Assembly: GCF_003014755.1 (NCBI RefSeq) | Contig: NZ_PYAW01000005.1 | Span: 400,320 to 464,319 of the forward strand | Direction: 5' to 3' | DNA length: 64,000 nucleotides | Origin: Chitinophaga niastensis | Lineage (GTDB): Bacteria; Bacteroidota; Bacteroidia; Chitinophagales; Chitinophagaceae | Part shown: positions 37,380 to 45,699 of the stretch, in pieces | Position numbering within the stretch: the first letter of the stretch is position 1 | Layout: each line of letters starts with the position of its first letter | Program-made: the position numbers and the translations under genes | The notes under the pieces: model-generated | Told to the model about the DNA's origin: nothing | Databases searched by the model: none | Seen by the model: only the letters and a program-made list of their open reading frames with translations

Positions 37380-38639
37380 ATGCAGCAGCATTACCAATTA
37401 TCTTTTTTTGAAAAACTCATTCGCGTTGACCTCAAACAGGCACCCCTTAAACAAAAGCAACCAGACAAAAATTTTTTCTCTTATACCACAAGCGACGTTA
37501 TCAGTCAAAAGGACATGATGTTGCATTGTTTTGGAAAGTATCTCTATGATCTGGGCAACAAAAAGCAGGTAGGTTGGTATATCCAAATGCACCAGCATCA
37601 GTTAGTCTTGCTGATGGATCAAACCGCAGCCTATCTTTCAGAAGAAGACATCGTTAATATCAACATTCAATCATCCGAAACCACCTGGATTAATCTGTTC
37701 AAAATTATTTATTGTAACCTGGCTGAGTTATTGTCCTTTCTCGAACGCGAATTTACCCGCTATCTGGATGTTGATTGCAAAATACCGGCTTCATATCTGC
37801 TTTCTGCTCAGAACGGATTTATGCAGGAAGTTCAGATTCTGAAAGAAGATTTCGTAAAGTCCGGCGTTGATGAACATTTATTGCAAATCATATTTATCCC
37901 ATTTCACGATTTTTTAGAAGCCGATCACGTTGGCTGCTTTATAAGCTACCATCAACTTTTTTATCTGAGAGAATTTAAAAAGAAGCTACGCTTGTTGCTG
38001 GAAAACCATAAAGCAGGAACAGATTTTACAGAAAGACTTGCAGACCTGTTGCAATACCTCAATTTCAATAATATTCATTATTTCAGATACTGGGCCGAAG
38101 CCGTGAACAATGAAATTGAAGAACTGCCTACTATCCGGGAAAAGCTGGACCGGCTTATATTCCTGCAAAAGAAAACCAATCAGACAGCGGTTAAACCTGA
38201 TTTTATTTTCAGTAAAGTGCATCCAACTCTTCAGAATCAGTTGCAGTCCTGGCTATTAAACGAAATTAGCTATCAGGAGAAAAAAGAATCCCTTTTAAAT
38301 AGTGTACACGTTGCTGATGAATTAAGCCGCTGGAAAGACTTTAAAGTTGTTACTGTTTTCTCTGTATCGCAGTTGGGCAACATCATAAAACTATTGTTTG
38401 ATAGTGGACTATACCTCAATAAGAACAAAACAGAATTACTGGATTTCTTTTCCTACTTCTTTACAACAGTTAAACAGGACAATGTTTCGTCCGGTAGCCT
38501 GCGCAGCAATTTTTATAAAGACAATGCCGCCGTATCAAAAGCAGTTCGGGAAATCCTTATGGGGCTGGTTAACCACTCCCGTAAGAATGTAAATATATTT
38601 GCTTGCTGTGCGTTGACTTACTTTATCAATCACCTTTAA
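37380..38639 (+). CDS. RteC-like mobile-element protein of unknown function
   Basis: 419 residues, mostly helical. I recognise a resemblance to RteC-type regulatory proteins of Bacteroidota mobile elements in the C-terminal part: FSVSQLGNIIKLLFDSGLYL, ELLDFFSYFFTTVKQ, SSGSLRSNFYKD and KAVREILMGLVNHSRK. The N-terminal 200 residues match nothing I can name. RteC controls excision in CTnDOT; a similar role here is inference from position next to the integrase. No DNA-binding motif can be assigned with confidence. Confidence 0.75.
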   Translation: MQQHYQLSFFEKLIRVDLKQAPLKQKQPDKNFFSYTTSDVISQKDMMLHCFGKYLYDLGNKKQVGWYIQMHQHQLVLLMDQTAAYLSEEDIVNINIQSSETTWINLFKIIYCNLAELLSFLEREFTRYLDVDCKIPASYLLSAQNGFMQEVQILKEDFVKSGVDEHLLQIIFIPFHDFLEADHVGCFISYHQLFYLREFKKKLRLLLENHKAGTDFTERLADLLQYLNFNNIHYFRYWAEAVNNEIEELPTIREKLDRLIFLQKKTNQTAVKPDFIFSKVHPTLQNQLQSWLLNEISYQEKKESLLNSVHVADELSRWKDFKVVTVFSVSQLGNIIKLLFDSGLYLNKNKTELLDFFSYFFTTVKQDNVSSGSLRSNFYKDNAAVSKAVREILMGLVNHSRKNVNIFACCALTYFINHL

Positions 38640-38782
38640 CCATTCGTCATATATTATGAAAAGAATTATACAAAATTAATTTATTAATTATCAAATAGTT
38701 ACAGAGGGTACCGTCACCCCCGTGACTGTTCTTGTGTTGATTTAATTTTTTCTTTTGCTGCCATCAAACAAAACCAAATTTT

Positions 38783-39061
38783 ATGGCAGCAGAAATTCTC
38801 ACCCGTGAAGATCTCGCAGTATTCAAAACGGAATTATTCCATGAACTGCGGGATCTTATCAACTCCCCAGGCGCTCAACCCCGCAAGTGGCTTAAGTCGT
38901 ACGAGGTCCGCGACATGTTAGGGATTTCTCCCGGTACCCTACAGAACATGCGCATTAACGGAACTCTTTCTTTTACAAAAATCGGTGGCCTGATCTTCTA
39001 CGACTTTAACGACATCATCAAGTTGATGGAAGGCACGAAGAAAACCGTGAAGGGCTCCTGA
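38783..39061 (+). CDS. Excisionase-type helix-turn-helix protein
   Basis: 92 residues. The HTH_17/MerR-like excisionase fold is clear: WLKSYEVRDMLGISPGTLQNM followed by the wing ITKIGG-like FTKIGGLIFYDFNDIIKLM. In Bacteroidota elements such genes precede the replication genes. The stop overlaps the next start by one base (TGATG), so the two are coupled. Probably controls excision or replication of the element. Confidence 0.88.
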   Translation: MAAEILTREDLAVFKTELFHELRDLINSPGAQPRKWLKSYEVRDMLGISPGTLQNMRINGTLSFTKIGGLIFYDFNDIIKLMEGTKKTVKGS

Positions 39062-39951
39062 TGGCAGGATCACCGGCACAGATCAACTACATCAGGCATT
39101 TGAATGCCTTTTTCGCACAGGTGCGGAAAGATGATCGTTTACATGCGCATCATATCAGCCTGTATATGGCATTGTTCCAGGTGTGGAACCAATACCGTTT
39201 TCAAAACCCCTTTCCCATCCTGCGCGAAGAAGTCATGAGCCTATCTCGTATTGGCTCCCGCAGCACCTATGTCGGTTGTCTGAAGCACCTGCATGTCTAT
39301 CAGTACATCATCTATCAGCCGGCGAAACATCCTTACGCGCCCAGCTTTGTAACGATCCTCACACTGACAGATTTTATTGCAGATCCTACTACGGAACAGC
39401 TATCACTTTTCGGTGGTGCTATGTGGCCCAAAAGTGGGCCTCATGATCAGTACGAAACTGGGCCACACATGAGGCCCGAAAGTGGGCCACGTACTAGGCC
39501 CAAATCTGGGCCACGCTCAGGCCCAAAAGTGGGCCACATTTATAATAAACATATAAACAATTTAAAACGGGAGGGAGTAAACACACTCCCGCCCACAAAA
39601 AAAAATGAAAAAAATGAAGTTAAAAAAGACCAGTTCGATACGGGTGCACCCGGCGCGGAAAATGCAGACGGCGCCGCGCGAAATCTCCCCACCTTATCCG
39701 AGGTACAGGAATTTTTTAACGCCCACGTCTACCCGGAAGTGGAAGCAGACAAGTTTTTCCACCACTACCAGGCCAACGGCTGGCGACAGGGTGGCAAGAC
39801 GTTGATAACCGACTGGCAGGCCGCCGCTCATAAATGGGTACTGAATATTCATCCACAAAAACCTGAAAGCAATGACAAACACACCAAACCAGCAACCGGG
39901 GCAGGACGGCTCCACACCAACGAAAACAAAAGCTACTCAGACCCCCTATGA
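39061..39951 (+). CDS. Putative replication initiator with internal iterons
   Basis: 296 residues. N-terminal third (AFFAQVRKDDRLHAHHISLY, ALFQVWNQYRF, MSLSRIGSRSTYVGCLKHL) is a winged-helix-like domain as in phage replisome organisers and DnaD-like proteins. The middle (about residues 121-160) is a low-complexity block of repeated WPKSGP/RPKSGP units that coincides with DNA repeats. The C-terminal domain (LSEVQEFFNAHVYP, WRQGGKTLITDWQAAAHKW) is shared with such initiators. Next to a DnaC-like ATPase, it resembles a lambda O/P pair. The 80-base overlap with the next gene is unusual. Confidence 0.78.
   Translation: MAGSPAQINYIRHLNAFFAQVRKDDRLHAHHISLYMALFQVWNQYRFQNPFPILREEVMSLSRIGSRSTYVGCLKHLHVYQYIIYQPAKHPYAPSFVTILTLTDFIADPTTEQLSLFGGAMWPKSGPHDQYETGPHMRPESGPRTRPKSGPRSGPKVGHIYNKHINNLKREGVNTLPPTKKNEKNEVKKDQFDTGAPGAENADGAARNLPTLSEVQEFFNAHVYPEVEADKFFHHYQANGWRQGGKTLITDWQAAAHKWVLNIHPQKPESNDKHTKPATGAGRLHTNENKSYSDPL
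39424..39540. repeat. Iteron-like repeats (candidate origin) inside the initiator gene
   Basis: Four or five copies of GGCCCAAAAGTGGGCCAC or close variants (GGCCCGAAAGTGGGCC, GGCCCAAATCTGGGCC) about 23-28 bases apart. Each is itself a small hairpin GGCCC...GGGCC. They stay in the reading frame and code for the WPKSGP-type peptide repeats. Confidence 0.65.
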
Positions 39952-40555
39952 CTACTACCAGTTGATACAACTACTGGAAGAACACGGGAAAGCCGTATAC
40001 AGCCCTCATTTCAAGGTAGACGACATAGACCGGCCCGTGGTCCTCAAACTGTTAGCATATTTCCTACGCGACGAACCAGTAGCCGCAGACGAAGGCATAG
40101 ACCTGGATAAAGGCGTACTGCTTACCGGTAAAATCGGCTGCGGCAAAACCTCGCTTATCAACCTTATGCGGTCATTGTGTGCGGAAGCCTACAGACCAAC
40201 CATCTTATCTTGCCGGGACATTAGTTTTGAATTTGGGAGGATTGGTTTTGATCTAATCGGGAAATACAGCAAGAACGCATTCTTCCCTTATTCCAACATT
40301 CCGCGTGTGTATTGTTTCGATGATTTGGGACTGGAAACGAATATCAATTTTTGGGGTAACAATTGTAACGTCATGGCGGAAATTCTGCTATCACGATATG
40401 ACCTGCTTATCTCCAATAAAATGCTGACCCATGTTACCACCAACCTTAACAGCCACGAGTTGGAGGATTTATACGGTAACCGGCTACGCAGCAGAATGAG
40501 AGCCATGTTCAACCTCATTGCATTTGATCCTGCAACCGCGGATAAGAGACGATAA
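39872..40555 (+). CDS. DnaC/IstB-like AAA+ ATPase (helicase loader)
   Basis: 227 residues. Walker A LTGKIGCGKTSL (about 85-96), Walker B VYCFDDLGLE (about 147-156), sensor THVTTNLNSHELEDLYGNRL and an Arg-finger-like RLRSRM: the DnaC/IstB order. It likely loads the replicative helicase on the element's origin. Start ATG at 39872 gives an 80-base overlap with the initiator gene; no other good start is visible before the ATPase core. Confidence 0.85.
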   Translation: MTNTPNQQPGQDGSTPTKTKATQTPYDYYQLIQLLEEHGKAVYSPHFKVDDIDRPVVLKLLAYFLRDEPVAADEGIDLDKGVLLTGKIGCGKTSLINLMRSLCAEAYRPTILSCRDISFEFGRIGFDLIGKYSKNAFFPYSNIPRVYCFDDLGLETNINFWGNNCNVMAEILLSRYDLLISNKMLTHVTTNLNSHELEDLYGNRLRSRMRAMFNLIAFDPATADKRR

Positions 40556-40573
40556 CCACTACAAACACAACTC

Positions 40574-40945
40574 ATGTATCCTTCATTTATAACTTTTATT
40601 AGCAGTGATTCAGACGGCACCAAGCTGCTAAGGATCTGCGATCAGGAATTTAAAGTATTCGACTATGATTGGTATATTGAAGATGCCATTAACTTGGCGA
40701 AGTACTGGAAAGCACACCAGGTAACCTATCAACGTATCGTGTGTTTACGGACTTGGATAAGAGAGAATTATCAGCATGGTCATGATATACCGTACAAACA
40801 CATGCGCAGCCTGCAAGCCTGCCGGCATTGGGTTGAAAGCGTTATTCACGCTGAATATGAATGTGCAGACGAAATGTTTCAAGAAAGCTATAAAAGGAAA
40901 TTGGTTGAGAATAAAGCGATCTTCTCAAAAAGAGAAACTGGATAA
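40574..40945 (+). CDS. Small protein of unknown function
   Basis: 123 residues starting ATG 18 bases after the ATPase gene. It is rich in aromatic and charged residues (YDWYIEDAINLAKYWKAH, RIVCLRTWIRENY, HAEYECADEMFQESYKRKL) and predicted helical. No family recognised. Same strand and spacing suggest it belongs to the replication operon. Convergent with the MBL gene; a palindromic terminator lies beyond it. Confidence 0.6.
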   Translation: MYPSFITFISSDSDGTKLLRICDQEFKVFDYDWYIEDAINLAKYWKAHQVTYQRIVCLRTWIRENYQHGHDIPYKHMRSLQACRHWVESVIHAEYECADEMFQESYKRKLVENKAIFSKRETG

Positions 40946-41129
40946 TAGGAGGTATAGAGTACCCTCCAGTTATCCTCCGGTTGTCTGCTGAAATTACCTG
41001 TAGATTCCGGAGCATGATCAGAATATACATACTGTCGGCTGATTTGAGTTCAAGGATTGATGATTCTTCCTGTTCGGTAGCAAAGAAAACACTAAGATCG
41101 TCTAAGGTAATTGATAAATTTCCCTTCCA

Positions 41130-41155
41130 AAAAGTGATTTGCGCAAATCACTTTT
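41130..41155. terminator. Bidirectional terminator, 26-bp perfect palindrome
   Basis: AAAAGTGATTTGC followed by its exact complement. Between convergent genes, ends the replication operon (plus) and the defence operon (minus). Confidence 0.8.
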
Positions 41156-41173
41156 AAACTTGTTTTAGTGAGG

Positions 41174-42168
41174 TTAAAAGTAGGTGTATCCGGACCGTGA
41201 GGGCATTTCATGTCGATACAATAAATTGCCGCTGTGATGTGTTGAATAGGGCTTGCATCCTATTTTCCTAAGCTCCGCTATTACACACTTATGAGGAAAG
41301 TTTTTACTTCCGTCTGCTGAAATAAATGCAATTTTTGGATTTAGATATTGAATAATTTTCGTAGTTAGACTTTTTCTACTTCCATGATGTGGAACGCAAA
41401 GCCAATGAATATCCTTCACGTCATAATTTTTTATTATTTTATCCAAGGATTCGGGCCCAGCATCAGATGTGAATAAATATTTTCCTTGATCTTTAGGAGT
41501 GAAAAGTATAACAACACTACTATTATTTTCACTAGAATTGTCATTTTCACTGTTAAGTAGTTCAGCAGAGCTAATTCCGTTTAGATCGCCAAGTGCTTCA
41601 AAAATATTTGTTTGTAAATCATTAGATATATCTAGCCCTTTTTCGAAAAGTAAATTAATATCACGAAAATTACTGAGTAGTCTTTGATAATATAACTTTG
41701 ACGGACCCACTACTTGGATTGGAGCATGTCTATATGTTCGTCCTGCAAAAGGCTCTGACCTGGGAATTCCATTTTTATCTATTTTTTTTAGGAGTGTTTC
41801 TGCTTGATTAAGATTCTCACAGAGGAAATTCAAACTTTTTTCTATTTTCTCTGAAAGGACTTGACTTTCTAATAAATTCTCAACAATCTCTTTGTGAGCC
41901 GTTGGATCGTGGATCCAAAATTCTCCAATATGTATTTTTCCTACTATGTCAAAGAATCCACCAATATGATCGGAATCTGGATGGGTACAAATGGCCAGAT
42001 CAATTTTTTTTTCTTTGTATGCCTCTTGATATGATCTCGTATTTGTTCCCCATCTTTTTTGTATCCAGCATCCATAAGTATTATGAATTCTTCTTTTTTT
42101 TCATTTACCCACTTTAAAATTATCGAATTCGCTTTTCCTACAGATAGTACATCAATTTCAAATGGCAT
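41174..42168 (-). pseudogene. MBL-fold hydrolase (ComEC-type), frameshifted at a 9-A run
   Basis: Two minus-strand frames make one protein of about 331 residues. The first (ATG at 42166-42168, MPFEIDVLSVGKANSI) runs to a run of nine A (42004-42012); just after it the conserved THPDSDHIGGFFD metal motif is found in the next frame, which continues to 41174 through PHHGSRKSL and FISADGSKNFPHK. A single missing A, or a -1 slip on the A run, restores the whole frame. The ATG overlaps the patatin stop by 11 bases. Last gene of the operon. Could be a read error, decay, or deliberate slippage. Confidence 0.8.
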
Positions 42169-43480
42169 ATTTTATATTTATTAAGGTTGGACAATATAGT
42201 TTAACCTGAAGTTCCGTTAAATTTTCAGCATGTTGTATAATGTAATCTAGTTTTTGTTTTCCGAAAGGTCTAAGATTAGTGCCTATATTACGTATGGCGG
42301 TGAGATTTTCCTTAGTTAGGTTTCGCGAAAATATTGTATTATACTCCACATTACTCTTTAGAATCTGGATAATATCAGCCCTATATCTTTCAACTTCTTT
42401 TAGCATAAATTGGGGGATGTTATGAGCTTCAACTACTTCTTGAACAATGTTCTCATTTTTTAAATTATCAACGAAGCCATATAGACACGATTCGAGATCC
42501 CATCCAAGAGAAAAGTATGCAATCTCCTTATTACTTCCATTTTGAACATTTCTGTATACATTGTTAATTAGTTGGAAGTATTTAATTCGTTGCATGAATA
42601 AATCTATCGTCCTTATTAGTAAGACTAACGTGTTCTTGTATTTTTTCTTTATAGGAAGAGAGACACCTGCGTCACTAGTAATAATGATTTCGCATTCATA
42701 TGAGCTGCCATTTTGAGTAATTTTGTGTATGCCCTGATTGTCATAAATGCCACCATCAATCAAAAGAGGGGTGCATCGAAAGAAGTCAGCTTCATTTTCA
42801 AAAAAGTGTTTACTTATTTGCACAGGTGTAAACGCGTGAGGGACACATGTTGACGCCATGACAGCGCGTGATATGGGAAAATTATCATGCTTGAACTTTA
42901 TTGGTGCGCTTTGCTTTTGAAAGGTGTAGTAAGAATCTCCCATTTTCCTTTTTGAGAATGTAAATGGCCTTCCAGTTTCTAAATTGGTTGCATTAATAGC
43001 TAATTCAGTAGATGTTCCTAAATCGGATAGCGTTTTGCCGTGAAAGAAGAATTTGTCGTAAGCCTTCTCTATAATTTTACTTACAGGAAATAATACGAAT
43101 TGAAACTTAATGAGCATAAATATATATGCAGAGAGTATAATACATGTAACAATAGGATGTTTTCCAAAAAAATAAATGTCTAATAACGGAACAATAATGA
43201 GATATAGCAGGAAAAAAAGGAATCGCCAGGAAAATATAATTTTAGTTATGACACTCTTTTTTAATAGAGTATCATAAAGTTTTGCACGAAATTTTTCATA
43301 GTTTTTATCTGAAAGACTATAGGCGGCACCAGTAATAGAACCACCTGAAATAGTAGAAATTACTGCTACCTTAGGTAATATATTGAGTTCGTTTAATTTA
43401 TTTAAAACACCTAGATGAAAAGCTGCTGCTCTGTATCCACCGCCAGAAAGGGCAAGACCAATTCTCTTTTGTTGTGCCAT
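42158..43480 (-). CDS. Patatin-like phospholipase with transmembrane hairpin
   Basis: 440 residues. Patatin core: ALSGGGYRAAAFHLGVL (oxyanion loop GGGYR, residues 13-17), STISGGSITG (nucleophile Ser48), and LLIDGGIYDN (catalytic Asp in DGG near 240). Two transmembrane segments follow at about 84-104 and 109-130, inserted within the fold. Patatin phospholipases such as CapV serve as membrane-damaging effectors in CBASS; here the anchored form would sit at the inner membrane. Encoded 8 bases after the E2-E1-JAB gene, same strand, so part of the same operon. Likely the effector. Confidence 0.92.
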   Translation of the reverse strand: MAQQKRIGLALSGGGYRAAAFHLGVLNKLNELNILPKVAVISTISGGSITGAAYSLSDKNYEKFRAKLYDTLLKKSVITKIIFSWRFLFFLLYLIIVPLLDIYFFGKHPIVTCIILSAYIFMLIKFQFVLFPVSKIIEKAYDKFFFHGKTLSDLGTSTELAINATNLETGRPFTFSKRKMGDSYYTFQKQSAPIKFKHDNFPISRAVMASTCVPHAFTPVQISKHFFENEADFFRCTPLLIDGGIYDNQGIHKITQNGSSYECEIIITSDAGVSLPIKKKYKNTLVLLIRTIDLFMQRIKYFQLINNVYRNVQNGSNKEIAYFSLGWDLESCLYGFVDNLKNENIVQEVVEAHNIPQFMLKEVERYRADIIQILKSNVEYNTIFSRNLTKENLTAIRNIGTNLRPFGKQKLDYIIQHAENLTELQVKLYCPTLINIKYAI

Positions 43481-43488
43481 ATATTTAT

Positions 43489-45699
43489 TTAATTTATGTA
43501 GAACGATATTTTTTTATTATCTCCAACGATCAACATGAGTGGAGGTAGTCCCAAGCTATTCATGTGCTTTCTTAGCCAGGAAAGCAATATTTTATCATCG
43601 CCGCTCATTACAGTACTATACCCTTTAGGGTGGCTGTGCCATTCTCCGATATACTGTAAAGCACCTGCTGTTATAACTTCTACCTTTTTCAATTCTTCAG
43701 AAACACCATTGATACCTCTAATATATGCTTGAGGGTATTCTATACTGTCTGATGGGGAATCTATTGTATCAGCTATATACACAATTTGCCTTTCCATATC
43801 GTAGTTGCCAATTAAGATACCACCTGTTTCGTTAGGCAACTTTTCAGATCTTTTTTCGCTGAGTTTATTTATTAGGTACTCATCATAGTAAATTGTCCAG
43901 TCGCCAGAATGATGGTAGATGCTCTTAAAAACTTCTGTATCATAAAGGCAAACGGTCCCAGTTTCATTATCGACTCTCCAAATGGAAAGGAAGGCATTTG
44001 TATGCTTTAAAATCTTCTGTTTTACCATTTTAGAGCCAATGGCTGCTGCTATGGCAACAGAATCTTGGGGGAGAACTAAACTTACATCACGACAGCCAGT
44101 ACCATATCTAAATTTTTGTTCTCCATTATTGAAATGGTCGTGCAAGTATGGTTCTTTAAGTATAAATCGCAGATATTGAATTTCTAATTGCGCCGCGTTG
44201 TAGTTACGTTCTTTATCTTCGCAGAAAGCTACAAAATCATTACCACTGGGACTAAGTGAACAACTACATATTCTTCCTCTATGGGGTTGTGCGCTGATAG
44301 ATTTTAGAGCGGCGGAAGAAGCAGATATCTCAAGCAGTAATTCACATTCCCTGATGGCTTTTTGAGTGGATTCTTTTTGAATATCTTCTATTATATTGCC
44401 TACTATTGGAGATACACATTCGGGGATAATTCCATTGGCGATTATGGCAAATTGCTTGGCTTTATCGCGCATAATGTTGAAGTATGTTAAGGCATGCCTA
44501 GATAAATTATGAGGTAGTAATATGTCAGAATCTATTACTGTCCATTGTCCAATGCCAGCTCTGATTAAATTTAAGATGAGTTGTGAACCCAGAGCACCTG
44601 CACCAACTGCCATGATTTTCATTGGAGTAGAAGTTTCTTCTACTCCGTTCAAGAACTGCGCTAACTGCCTATTATAGGGGTAAACAGGCCTTAATATGCC
44701 AATCGGAGTGTTTACCAGCGCATCATCCTTTATCGTTTGGCCAATTATGTATCCTACTCCTAGATTCCTATCGACATTATCCCACAAGTTTAGTCTTATT
44801 CCGATTTCCTCTATGCTTTCAGTAGTTAGAAAGACATAACTGTCTTGTGCTTCTACAGTTGTACAATCTGGATTCCTGAGTTTAGGCAAGTCTATAAGGA
44901 AGGCAAGGCGTTTAGTTAAATCGACGTTGTTGCGTTTATAGTCTTTTAATTTCTCTGTTAAAAATGTTACCAATTCAATTCCTGCATTTTTCAGCATTTG
45001 TGCAAGTACAAGCAGATTTTGTGGTGCTCTCTGAACAATACCATGCAATTGAGGTTCTCCTTTAATATATTCCATTCTGACAGGAAAAGGACTGAAGCGA
45101 TTTAATGAGGGGTTACTCGACGCCAAAAGAATTAATTTGCCATTTGGTTTTTCATCAATGATATAGATATTTAAGCAATTTTTATCATGATTACCATCCA
45201 GAAATACATAACCATCATCATACAGAAATAACGGTTCTAGAGGCTGATCTTTTTGATGTAGATCCCCAACGGCAGATAGTTTTAACCACTCCCTTATTCT
45301 TTCTAGAAATGTGGGCGCGGTCCAAAATATTTTTATTTCATCATAGGGGATGTCATATAAGCATAATGAACGGGGCTTTTCATTGAGTTCCAACAATTGA
45401 TGTGGAAGTGATGGGAAGTCTTCTCTTAATGTATAGACTCTAGGAATCTGTGTGTCATTTGGATCAAAAGATACTGCAATGTGTTCCTCTTTTTGTATGT
45501 CGTATTTGGGATATTGAGGAACTTCTACTTGAATTTTAATTATAATAGTCTCGCGATTTAAGTCATCCTTTATTAATTCTTGCACTTCCGAGAATACGGA
45601 TTCTTTTGCGGCTTGAAGAAATGCCTTCGCTTTACTTAGCTGTAGGTCTGCTGGGGAAATTTTTTCTCCAGCAGGCCTTATAAGTGGTACTGTTTTCAT
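43489..45699 (-). CDS. E2-E1-JAB fusion protein (ubiquitin-like conjugation/deconjugation)
   Basis: 736 residues with three modules. Residues about 60-160 resemble prokaryotic E2 domains: PHQLLELNEKPRSLCLYDIP with candidate active Cys113, then FLERIREWLKLSAVGDLH. Residues about 355-540 are an E1/ThiF domain: MAVGAGALGSQLILNLIRAG, VIDSDILLPHNLSRH, and a catalytic-type Cys near 536 in YGTGCRDVSL. Residues about 610-736 are a JAB/JAMM peptidase: NETGGILIG and WHSHPKGYSTVMSGDD (HSHP, S, D). It would both attach and remove a ubiquitin-like or protein C-terminal tag, combining what Cap2 and Cap3 do in type II CBASS. Start overlaps the upstream stop by one base. Confidence 0.9.
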   Translation of the reverse strand: MKTVPLIRPAGEKISPADLQLSKAKAFLQAAKESVFSEVQELIKDDLNRETIIIKIQVEVPQYPKYDIQKEEHIAVSFDPNDTQIPRVYTLREDFPSLPHQLLELNEKPRSLCLYDIPYDEIKIFWTAPTFLERIREWLKLSAVGDLHQKDQPLEPLFLYDDGYVFLDGNHDKNCLNIYIIDEKPNGKLILLASSNPSLNRFSPFPVRMEYIKGEPQLHGIVQRAPQNLLVLAQMLKNAGIELVTFLTEKLKDYKRNNVDLTKRLAFLIDLPKLRNPDCTTVEAQDSYVFLTTESIEEIGIRLNLWDNVDRNLGVGYIIGQTIKDDALVNTPIGILRPVYPYNRQLAQFLNGVEETSTPMKIMAVGAGALGSQLILNLIRAGIGQWTVIDSDILLPHNLSRHALTYFNIMRDKAKQFAIIANGIIPECVSPIVGNIIEDIQKESTQKAIRECELLLEISASSAALKSISAQPHRGRICSCSLSPSGNDFVAFCEDKERNYNAAQLEIQYLRFILKEPYLHDHFNNGEQKFRYGTGCRDVSLVLPQDSVAIAAAIGSKMVKQKILKHTNAFLSIWRVDNETGTVCLYDTEVFKSIYHHSGDWTIYYDEYLINKLSEKRSEKLPNETGGILIGNYDMERQIVYIADTIDSPSDSIEYPQAYIRGINGVSEELKKVEVITAGALQYIGEWHSHPKGYSTVMSGDDKILLSWLRKHMNSLGLPPLMLIVGDNKKISFYIN

